The notes below the pieces were generated by a model. It saw only the letters and a list, made by a program, of their open reading frames with translations. It was not told the DNA's origin and did not search any database. From JBFEYJ01 sp041563315 (GTDB lineage Bacteria > Pseudomonadota > Gammaproteobacteria > Thiohalomonadales > Thiohalomonadaceae): a DNA stretch of 35,279 bases. Position numbers and translations under genes: made by a program. The stretch lies in NCBI GenBank assembly GCA_041563315.1, contig JBFFNE010000022.1, positions 1 through 35,279 on the forward strand, written 5' to 3'. Every line of letters starts with the position of its first letter. The stretch's first letter is position 1. This document shows, piece after piece, positions 13,589-20,748 of this stretch.

Positions 13589-15729
13589 ACGCCGCCCGCC
13601 TCCTGCGCCGCCCTAACGCAGCGCAGCAGCTCATAGGGGTACTCGCCACCCAGCGCCTCGTAAACCGGTTTGAGACGGTTACCCTCTCCATGGTGCTCAA
13701 GAGCGAATCGTATCGCCGCCAGTTCCTCGTCCGGCAACACCACCACCTCCTGCAGCGGCACCTCGCCACGGGCTATCGCCTCAGCCAGATGACTGTAGAT
13801 TGTGGTCGGTTTGAGTCCCCGCTGCCGGGCGATGGCCTCCGCATCCATGCCGAGGCGAAACAGTTGCAGTGTCTCCTCGGCGGTATCGGTGATGGCCTCA
13901 CCGGCACCGTCGGGATGGGCCAAAAGGACCTCAAGGAAGCTCTCGCCGTAGGCCTCCAGCTTACGCTCGCCGATTCCGGAGATCCCCCCCAGTTGGCCCA
14001 GCGTTTCCGGGCGCTGCTCGATCATCGCCATTAGGGTAGCATCATGGAAAATCATGTAGGCCGGTATTCCCTGCTCCTCGGCCAGGGCCTGACGGGTAGC
14101 ACGCAAGGCCTCCCACAGGTTGCGGTGAGCCGCCTCTACCTGACGGTTGTTCTTGCGCTCACGTTTATCGCTGCGGCTGCGTTTGATCTGTTTGCGCAAC
14201 ATCAGCCGCTCCTCACCGCGCAACACCAGGCGACTGGCCTCCGTCAGGTGCAGGCCACCGTAGCCCTCAAGGTCCACGCTCAGCAGGCCGCGAGAGATGA
14301 GCTGGCGATAGAGGTCACGCCACTCATTCTGGTTCAGCTCGGTACCGATGCCGTAGGTACTGAGGGTATCGTGACCAAAGCGGCTGATCCGCTCATGCTC
14401 CTTACCGAGCAGTACATCAACCAGATAGCCAACGCCGAAACGCTGGCCGGTACGGTGTACGCAGGAGAGCGCCTTTTGCGCCGCCACCGTAGCGTCCCAG
14501 GTCTCCGGTGGCTCAAGACAGTTGTCACAGTTGCCGCAGGGCTGATGCAGTTCATCACCGAAATAGCGCAGCAGCGCCTGGCGCCGGCAGCTGGTCAGCT
14601 CACACAGCCCCAGCATGGCATCGAGCTTGTGCCGTTCGACTCGCTTGTGCGTCTCATCGGCCTCGGAAGACTCCTGCATCTGCCGCAGGGTGATCACATC
14701 CTGCAGACCATAGGCCATCCAGGCATCAGCGGGCAGGCCATCGCGACCAGCGCGACCCGTCTCCTGATAATAGGCCTCGATGCTCTTGGGCAGATTAAGA
14801 TGGGCGACAAAGCGCACGTCCGGTTTGTCGATACCCATGCCGAAGGCGATGGTGGCGACAATGATCACCCCCTCCTCACGCAGGAAACGCTGCTGGTGAC
14901 GCTGACGCGTCTCGGCGGGTAGCCCGGCGTGGTAGGGCAGCGCCTTGAGCCCTTTGCTCTCGAGCCAGGCGGCAACCTCTTCGACCCGTTTACGCGACAG
15001 GCAATAGACAATACCCGCCTCACCGTCATGTTCGGTACGGAGAAAGCGCAATAGCTGCTCTCGCGCGTTACCGCCACTCTCGCTGATGCGGTAACGGATG
15101 TTGGGCCTGTCAAAGCCACTGATAAACTGCCGTGCCTGCTCCAGCCCCAGACGTGCGACGATCTCGCGGCGGGTCGGCGCATCCGCTGTGGCGGTGAGCG
15201 CCACCCGCGGCACCATGGGAAAGCGCTCATGCAGGACCGAAAGCTGGATATATTCGGGACGGAAGTCGTGCCCCCACTGAGAGACGCAGTGGGCCTCGTC
15301 GATGGCAAACAGACTCAGGTGCGCCTGTGCCAGCAGATCCAGGGTACGCGGCAGCATCAGTCGCTCCGGAGCGACATACAACAAATCGAGTGTGCCATCT
15401 TGCAGTGCTGCCTCGACCTCACGCGCCTCGCCCGCCCCCAACGAAGAGTTGAGAAAGGCGGCACGCACCCCGTTCTGTCGCAAGGCATCGACCTGGTCCT
15501 GCATCAAGGCGATGAGCGGTGAAACCACAACCCCTGTCCCCGCACGCACTAACGCCGGGATCTGGTAGCAGAGCGACTTGCCGCCGCCGGTGGGCATCAA
15601 CACCAGGGCATCACCACCATCGCAAAGATGATCGACAATCTCTCCCTGCAGGGGACGAAAGGCATCGTAGCCGAAGATCGTTTGCAGCTGTGTCAGGGCA
15701 TCGCTATTTGTGGGCACGTACTGAGGCAT
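13585..15729 (-). CDS. recQ: ATP-dependent DNA helicase RecQ
   Basis: A 714-residue 3'-5' DNA helicase for repair and fork restart. Order: helicase motif I MPTGGGKSLCYQ at 45-56, DEAH at 144-147, the aromatic-rich loop QWGHDFRPEY, the motif VI region ETGRAGRDG, the zinc site CGNCDNC, a winged helix, an HRDC domain (RATRQALAEEQGIPAY), and finally a helix-turn-helix region (ARQRGLKPTTIYSHLAEAI) seen in longer RecQ forms. It is longer than the E. coli enzyme (about 610) because of this last part. I chose ATG 15729, which starts one residue before typical homology; the frame extends further upstream without support. The stop codon coincides with the target repeat of the mobile element. Confidence 0.95.
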   Translation of the reverse strand: MPQYVPTNSDALTQLQTIFGYDAFRPLQGEIVDHLCDGGDALVLMPTGGGKSLCYQIPALVRAGTGVVVSPLIALMQDQVDALRQNGVRAAFLNSSLGAGEAREVEAALQDGTLDLLYVAPERLMLPRTLDLLAQAHLSLFAIDEAHCVSQWGHDFRPEYIQLSVLHERFPMVPRVALTATADAPTRREIVARLGLEQARQFISGFDRPNIRYRISESGGNAREQLLRFLRTEHDGEAGIVYCLSRKRVEEVAAWLESKGLKALPYHAGLPAETRQRHQQRFLREEGVIIVATIAFGMGIDKPDVRFVAHLNLPKSIEAYYQETGRAGRDGLPADAWMAYGLQDVITLRQMQESSEADETHKRVERHKLDAMLGLCELTSCRRQALLRYFGDELHQPCGNCDNCLEPPETWDATVAAQKALSCVHRTGQRFGVGYLVDVLLGKEHERISRFGHDTLSTYGIGTELNQNEWRDLYRQLISRGLLSVDLEGYGGLHLTEASRLVLRGEERLMLRKQIKRSRSDKRERKNNRQVEAAHRNLWEALRATRQALAEEQGIPAYMIFHDATLMAMIEQRPETLGQLGGISGIGERKLEAYGESFLEVLLAHPDGAGEAITDTAEETLQLFRLGMDAEAIARQRGLKPTTIYSHLAEAIARGEVPLQEVVVLPDEELAAIRFALEHHGEGNRLKPVYEALGGEYPYELLRCVRAAQEAGGV

Positions 15730-15845
15730 TCTGTTGTATCGGGTGGTGGCAGTGTGTGAGGCCCATGATACCCCGTTTGCTATCCGTGGTTCGATGCGAT
15801 GGGTGGATCGGGTGTTCTTCCCCACTGGAGGGGCAAGAAAAGGTA

Positions 15846-15858
15846 ATGAAAATTTCAT
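15846..15858. promoter_or_regulatory. short palindrome upstream of csp2
   Basis: ATGAAA-A-TTTCAT, a perfect 13-bp palindrome nine bases upstream of the proposed csp2 -35 box and in the shared recQ/csp2 control region. AT-rich palindromes of this size occur by chance, so the call is weak. Confidence 0.3.
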
Positions 15859-15867
15859 AAAAGCCTA

Positions 15868-15896
15868 TGGTCACGACCGAAATTATCGCCTATAGT
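15868..15896 (+). promoter_or_regulatory. sigma-70-type promoter of cold-shock gene 2
   Basis: TGGTCA at 15868-15873 and TATAGT at 15891-15896, 17-bp spacer. The start would be near 15903, giving a leader of about 120 nucleotides. Spacing and -35 hexamer are identical to the csp1 promoter. Confidence 0.6.
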
Positions 15897-16022
15897 GTCC
15901 CCAGCTACAGATTTTGGCATTGGCAGTTTAGGTTGTTCCCCTGCGTTACTCCCGAACCATTCCAGTACAATTCCTGTTAGCAACACCCGAATTTTTGTTT
16001 AATTAGTAAAGGTACACATATC

Positions 16023-16226
16023 ATGGCAACAGGTTCTGTAAAGTGGTTCAACGAATCCAAAGGCTTCGGTTTCATTACCCAGGATGACGGCGGTGCGGAT
16101 GTATTCGTTCACTTCAGCGCCATTCAGGGCGGCGGCTTCAAGACCCTGGCCGAAGGTCAGAAGGTCTCCTTCGACGTCGAAAACGGTCCCAAGGGCCCGC
16201 AGGCGAGCAACGTCGTTGCCCAGTAA
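16023..16226 (+). CDS. cold-shock protein 2 (CspA family)
   Basis: A 67-residue OB-fold RNA chaperone nearly identical to the protein at 4996-5199. RNP1 is KGFGFI and RNP2 is VFVHF. Differences are scattered and conservative (for example ITQDDGGAD in place of IAQDDGGPD, and SFDVENG in place of TYDVQDG), so both copies appear to be under selection. It has a long leader, its own promoter and a strong terminator. It diverges from recQ and converges on the DEAD-box helicase, so it is not in one operon with the latter although both act on structured RNA in the cold. Confidence 0.96.
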   Translation: MATGSVKWFNESKGFGFITQDDGGADVFVHFSAIQGGGFKTLAEGQKVSFDVENGPKGPQASNVVAQ

Positions 16227-16251
16227 GCCTTAAGCGCTTATGCCTGAAAAG

Positions 16252-16278
16252 AACCCCGCTTCGTGCGGGGTTTTTTTT
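16252..16278 (+). terminator. rho-independent terminator of csp2
   Basis: CCCCGC (16254-16259), loop TTCGT, GCGGGG (16265-16270), then eight T (16271-16278). It lies 26 bp past the stop codon. Confidence 0.93.
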
Positions 16279-16383
16279 GGCTTAACCGTATGGATACACA
16301 GAGTTGGCTCGGGCAACCGGAGAGGCAAGGGAAGAACTTTTTCGACAGCTCCATCTCACCATCCCCGTTTCTTGTTCGTCCGC

Positions 16384-18264
16384 TCAATCCTTTTTCTGTC
16401 GCCGGGAACTATCAGCCCCCTTTGACTTGACGAATTTCTTCGGTTTCTTGCCGCTCGGGGAAGGTTTGTTCACTGTCAACGGCTTGTCACCCCTTGGCGC
16501 CTTCTCTCCCTTAACGGGTGGCTTCTGCCGCGCAGGCTTGTCGCTGCGAGCCGGCCGTTCTGCCCTTTCAGGCCGCTCCTTGCGGGCGAAGCTCGGCGCC
16601 CCCTCGCCCAACGGGTGCAACAGCAGCGGTTTGCCGCAGACCCAGACCTTCTGCAGGAGGCTCAACGTACTCGACGGTAACCCTTCGGGCAAATCGACGG
16701 TGCTGTAGAGATCATGCAATTTGATCTGGCCGATTTGACGGCTGTCCAAGCCCCCCTCATTAGCAATGGCACCGACGATATTCTTGGGCTGCACCTGATC
16801 CTCGCGCCCGACCTCAAGACGGTAGCGACGCATCCCGGGCTCCGGCTCACTGCTCCGCCCCTCGCCACGACGTGGTTCACGGGGCTTTCCGCGAGGGCCT
16901 TCGTGACGGGCCATGGTGTCTCTCGCCGGAGGCCGTTCGGGCTCGGCCTGCGCCAGTAGTGGGCGTTCACGCTGCACCAAAAATGCCAAAGCGGCGGCAA
17001 TCTCGCTCAAACCGATATTGTGCTCGCTCTGGTAGCCCTCGATTACCTCCTCGAAAAAGCCCAGCTCCTCGGACTCGATGGTGTCGGTAATGAGTTGTTT
17101 GAACTGCTCAATGCGGCGCCCGGCGATATCTTCACGGCTCGGCAACTGCATCGCCGTGATCGGCTGGCGTGTTGCCCTTTCAATGGCGGAAAGCATACGC
17201 TTTTCGCGCGGAGCGACGAACAGGATAGCCTCCCCCTTGCGCCCTGCTCTGCCAGTTCGGCCGATACGGTGCACGTAGGCCTCAGTGTCATGAGGGATGT
17301 CGTAGTTGATCACATGGCTGATGCGCTCCACATCGAGACCACGTGCTGCCACGTCAGTAGCCACCACGATATCGAGCGTGCCGTTTTTCAGCCGTTCGAC
17401 GGTTTTCTCACGCATCACCTGGTTCATGTCGCCGTTGAGTGCAGCGCTGGAGTAACCACGTGCCTCCAGCTTCTCCGCCAGCTCCTGGGTAGCAATCTTG
17501 GTGCGTACGAAGATAATCAGGCCGTCGAACTCCTCCACCTCAAGGATACGGGTCAAGGCATCGAGCTTGTGCATGCCGCTGACCTGCCAGTAGCGCTGGG
17601 AGATGGTCGAGACCGTGGTGGTTTTGGTCTTGATGCGAATCTCCACCGGGTCCTTGAGGTGGGTGCGCGCCACCCGACGGATCACATCCGGCATGGTGGC
17701 GGAGAACAGCGCCACCTGCCGCTCAGGAGGGGTATGCTCGAGGATCTGTTCTACATCATCGATAAAGCCCATACGCAGCATCTCGTCGGCCTCATCGAGC
17801 ACTAACGCCTTGAGACCATCGAGTTTGAGTGTGCCGCGGCGCAGATGATCCTGCACCCGACCTGGCGTGCCCACCACCACATGCACCCCGCGGCGCAGTT
17901 GCCTCAACTGCACATCCATCCCCTGCCCGCCGTAGACCGGCAGAATGTGAAAACCGGGTAAGTGGCGGGCATAGGTTTGCATCGCCTCGGCCACCTGGAT
18001 CGCCAGCTCCCGGGTCGGCGCCAGTACCAGGATTTGCGGCTGGGCCAAGCTCAGGTCGAGCCGGCTGAGCAACGGCAGGGCGAAGGCCGCGGTCTTGCCG
18101 GTACCGGTTTGGGCCATCCCCAGAAGGTCACGCCCCTCGAGCAGCGGTGGGATGCTCTCGGCCTGAATCGGTGAGGGGGCTTCATAACCGGCCTCCTCGA
18201 TCGCCTGAAGGATCGGCGCGGCAAGCGCCAGTTGGGCAAAGCTGATGACTTCATCTGCAGACAT
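16384..18264 (-). CDS. deaD: DEAD-box RNA helicase (DeaD/CsdA type)
   Basis: A 626-residue ATP-dependent RNA helicase. Motifs: a Q motif near PSPIQAESIP (30-39), AQTGTGKT at 51-58, PTREL at 83-87, GTPGR at 132-136, DEAD at 157-160, SAT, then HRIGRTGRAGRKG in the second RecA domain. A DbpA-type RNA-binding domain follows (RYRLEVGREDQVQPKNIVG to KVWVCGKPLLL), and a basic Lys/Arg/Pro tail that ends SRRQKKD. This layout is that of DeaD/CsdA, which helps ribosome assembly and mRNA decay at low temperature. Before the RNA-binding domain is a charged linker (about 445-495). It is convergent with csp2. Confidence 0.95.
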   Translation of the reverse strand: MSADEVISFAQLALAAPILQAIEEAGYEAPSPIQAESIPPLLEGRDLLGMAQTGTGKTAAFALPLLSRLDLSLAQPQILVLAPTRELAIQVAEAMQTYARHLPGFHILPVYGGQGMDVQLRQLRRGVHVVVGTPGRVQDHLRRGTLKLDGLKALVLDEADEMLRMGFIDDVEQILEHTPPERQVALFSATMPDVIRRVARTHLKDPVEIRIKTKTTTVSTISQRYWQVSGMHKLDALTRILEVEEFDGLIIFVRTKIATQELAEKLEARGYSSAALNGDMNQVMREKTVERLKNGTLDIVVATDVAARGLDVERISHVINYDIPHDTEAYVHRIGRTGRAGRKGEAILFVAPREKRMLSAIERATRQPITAMQLPSREDIAGRRIEQFKQLITDTIESEELGFFEEVIEGYQSEHNIGLSEIAAALAFLVQRERPLLAQAEPERPPARDTMARHEGPRGKPREPRRGEGRSSEPEPGMRRYRLEVGREDQVQPKNIVGAIANEGGLDSRQIGQIKLHDLYSTVDLPEGLPSSTLSLLQKVWVCGKPLLLHPLGEGAPSFARKERPERAERPARSDKPARQKPPVKGEKAPRGDKPLTVNKPSPSGKKPKKFVKSKGADSSRRQKKD

Positions 18265-18362
18265 GGTGTGACCTGTGGTTGAGGCAGCCCCGGTGACCGG
18301 GCGAAGGTGAATAAATGACGATTATACGCCATTCGCGGCAGGACTCCCGGTTTGTTTACGTA

Positions 18363-19304
18363 TTACTCCTTCGACTGAACGGTCGGGCCACGGTACGTTG
18401 CGCCGGTCTCCGGAGAAAGGCAGGCGAGGTGCTCAAAATCCTCGGCCCAGGAGAGCAGTTGATGACGAAAGTGTTGCTCCTGTGCCGGAGTCTGGGCAGC
18501 ACTCATCTGCGCCAGCATATCCAGGGTACGCGCACGCAGGCGTGCATACTCCTCCTGATAGCTCTCAGGCCAGAGTTGGCGAGGTTCGACGAACAGGGTG
18601 TGGATCCGTGCGGCAAAGCGTTCAGGCTCAGCACGCAGAGCAAAGGATTCCTCCAGCTTGCGCTGCCAGCGGCGACGGCTCTCCATCCACGCCTCACCGC
18701 TTTGCCCCAGCCCCCGCGCCCACGCATCCAGCGCCCGTTTCTGAGCTTCGTTAAACGGACCAATCCAGCGCCGCAGAATCTTCTCCATGCGCTCACGGCG
18801 ATGTTGCTGGATCTTTTCCCGGCTAGCCGTGACGTAGCGTTCTTCCAGCTCCCGGTTACGCTGCTCCATATTACGCATCAGTTCATCCACCTGGGCATCA
18901 CTGGCGGAGAGCAGTAGTGCCGTAATATCCGGCGTGAGTTTTTCCATCAGCAGCCGCCAGAAATCGAGACTGCGCTGGTAATGGTGTTCGAGATGGTCGC
19001 GGGTAAAAGGATGGGATTCGGCATGCATCTCGCGGAACCATTCTGCATAGGCGTCAAGCTGCGTGCTGCAATGCCAGTCAAGCCTCGCAACAAGCCGCCG
19101 CTCCAGCTCACTGCTCTGTGTGCTGTCTAAACGGATGTAGTCGCTGAGATGCCAGGGGATCAACCAGTCCAATTGGCGGTAAGTGAAACTGAAGCTGCAG
19201 GCCGTCAGAACCAGGAGCGGCATGGCAAGCAACAGAATGGCAGAGTACCTGCGTATCCAACGGCAGGGGGGGCTCGATAAATAATACGTGTTCCGGATGT
19301 CCAT
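18363..19304 (-). CDS. DUF6279-like lipoprotein
   Basis: A 313-residue exported lipoprotein. The signal segment RYSAILLLAMPLLVLTAC ends in a good lipobox with Cys36, followed by SFSFTYRQLDWLIPWHLSDYI, the start typical of DUF6279 proteins. The rest is strongly alpha-helical and rich in Arg, Glu and Gln (for example RNMEQRNRELEERYVTASRE), probably a coiled bundle in the periplasm. Function is not known. It lies downstream of the UPF0149 gene on the same strand, with a gap of about 120 bp, and upstream of deaD. Confidence 0.8.
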   Translation of the reverse strand: MDIRNTYYLSSPPCRWIRRYSAILLLAMPLLVLTACSFSFTYRQLDWLIPWHLSDYIRLDSTQSSELERRLVARLDWHCSTQLDAYAEWFREMHAESHPFTRDHLEHHYQRSLDFWRLLMEKLTPDITALLLSASDAQVDELMRNMEQRNRELEERYVTASREKIQQHRRERMEKILRRWIGPFNEAQKRALDAWARGLGQSGEAWMESRRRWQRKLEESFALRAEPERFAARIHTLFVEPRQLWPESYQEEYARLRARTLDMLAQMSAAQTPAQEQHFRHQLLSWAEDFEHLACLSPETGATYRGPTVQSKE

Positions 19305-19424
19305 CCCTTAGGATATAGCACCCGAAAGAGGCAGATTCGAGTGGCAAGGGGTGAGATTCGAAGATCAGGTGCGCATAGCGCACTCAATCCCTCGACACTA
19401 TCCTCTCGCGGCTCGACTCTCCCC

Positions 19425-19973
19425 TCAGTGCCAGTATGCGTAAAGCCCCATCACCGCACCGGGCAGCAATTCAACCCAGTCGTCGTATTCATCGTCATCC
19501 ATGTCGGTCTCCTCGTCGCTGTAGAGCAAAGCCAGCTGTGCCATCGGCGCAACCAGGCTCTGCTCGTTCTGCGGCAGCTCGTCCCACAGATCCTGCTGCT
19601 GTTCGACACCGTGCATGAAACCGAAGCACCACCCCTCATGAGCCTCCAGGATCTCTCCCTCCTCCTCGGTTTCAATGACCAGCGGCTCGAAGTCGCGGCG
19701 CCCCTCCAGGGTGGTAACAACCTCGTTATAAAGACGTTGCAACAACGAGGTCATACGCTCCCTCTGCGACTCATCGGCAAATGTGGGCTGGCCCCAGATC
19801 GCCGTCTGCCATTCATCATCGGCGGTCAGGTTAGGCGTCACAACAAGCGCGGTAAGATAACCGTGAGCTTCGTCAATTGACAGGGCATCCTCATCACAGG
19901 CGTCGGAGAGCAAAAACTCATCCAGTTCGCCGAGTTCGGTTTCGTTCAGGGGGGTATCAAGATCAGTGGACAT
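19425..19973 (-). CDS. YecA/UPF0149 family protein
   Basis: A 182-residue acidic cytosolic protein. The UPF0149 pattern is visible: LSIDEAHGYLTALVVTPN at about 31-48, WGQPTFAD, then EGWCFGFMHGVE at about 114-125, and a very acidic C-terminal part (SDEETDMDDDEYDDW) before LLPGAVMGLYAYWH. The SEC-C zinc motif found in longer YecA members is absent. The function of the family is unknown. The start is preceded by TTTAGGTAA, a modest ribosome-binding site. Confidence 0.88.
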   Translation of the reverse strand: MSTDLDTPLNETELGELDEFLLSDACDEDALSIDEAHGYLTALVVTPNLTADDEWQTAIWGQPTFADESQRERMTSLLQRLYNEVVTTLEGRRDFEPLVIETEEEGEILEAHEGWCFGFMHGVEQQQDLWDELPQNEQSLVAPMAQLALLYSDEETDMDDDEYDDWVELLPGAVMGLYAYWH

Positions 19974-20198
19974 GGCTAGTTACCTAAAGGGGTCAGTACG
20001 AATTTGCTGGGCGAATTGGATACTATCTGTCCCGGCAACGCAACCGCTATTTACGGGACCACCCGTTCAACATCCATCCCTGGATACCTGCCACTCGCAC
20101 CACCGTGCCGTCCTTTCTGCCGTGGTTCCTCGTGCGTTTTTTTCCGCCTCCCTCTACAGTTATCTCAACAGAGACTCGTAATACCAAAAGGCAGTCCC

Positions 20199-20486
20199 AT
20201 GACCTACCTATCGCCCGACCTGCTCGTGGACCGACTTGCCGAGCTATGGCAACTCAATGAGCGGCAACGTCGCGTCCTGAAGGGACTTGACGAGAACGCC
20301 ATCCCCGCCCTGCAGGATATCCAGCAGACCCTGCAAAATCTCTTCCCTCATAATCCGCAACTGGCTGAACTGTGGCCTACCACCGCCAACAAGGCTTTTG
20401 ATAACCGCTCGCCCCTGCAGGTCATTGAAGAGGAGGGGCTGGAAGGCGTGGAAGCCATCCGGCGTTTTCTCTGTCTGCATCATTGA
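20199..20486 (+). CDS. small Xre/MbcA/ParS-type antitoxin-like protein, possibly shortened by a TGA
   Basis: A 95-residue protein. The second half, WPTTANKAFDNRSPLQVI followed by EAIRRFL, matches the toxin-binding domain of Xre/MbcA/ParS antitoxins (W-x-x-x-x-N-x-x-F-x-x-x-SPL-x-x-I). The front half (LWQLNERQRRVLKGLDEN) may be a degenerate helix-turn-helix. Antitoxins of this type pair with RES-domain toxins, but no such gene is adjacent. After the TGA at 20484-20486 the same frame continues with FATPIERFTRSAEMLRALR to a TAA at 20544-20546; this looks like genuine coding sequence, so the gene may be a nonsense mutant of a form about 20 residues longer. The ATG at 20199 follows AAAAGG. Confidence 0.65.
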   Translation: MTYLSPDLLVDRLAELWQLNERQRRVLKGLDENAIPALQDIQQTLQNLFPHNPQLAELWPTTANKAFDNRSPLQVIEEEGLEGVEAIRRFLCLHH

Positions 20487-20748
20487 TTCGCCACGCCCAT
20501 CGAGCGGTTTACCCGCAGTGCAGAAATGCTGCGAGCCCTAAGGTAATGATTCCCGCGACCTGAATCTGTGGCTTGCGCCACTACCGCCTGTCAGTTCCCC
20601 CCCCAAAAAAACGGCAAAAATCCTCCATAGCGTGACGCCAATCACATGCTTTTTGCCTGACCTGTCGTATTTTGCGTCAAAACAGCAACAACAGTAATGG
20701 ATTTACGCGCCCGGAGCGGCGCCACGATTACCCAGGAGTGCAACAATA

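Noticed and set aside
14044..14922. Plus-strand frame of 292 codons antisense to recQ, and another at 13441-14034
   Set aside because: No ribosome-binding site or family signature, and the opposite strand encodes an unmistakable RecQ.
17020..17805. Plus-strand frame of 261 codons antisense to the DEAD-box helicase
   Set aside because: It mirrors the codon structure of the helicase gene and has no motif of its own.
16023..18264. Idea that csp2 and the DEAD-box helicase gene form one cold-shock operon
   Set aside because: They are convergent and separated by a strong terminator, so they cannot share a transcript.
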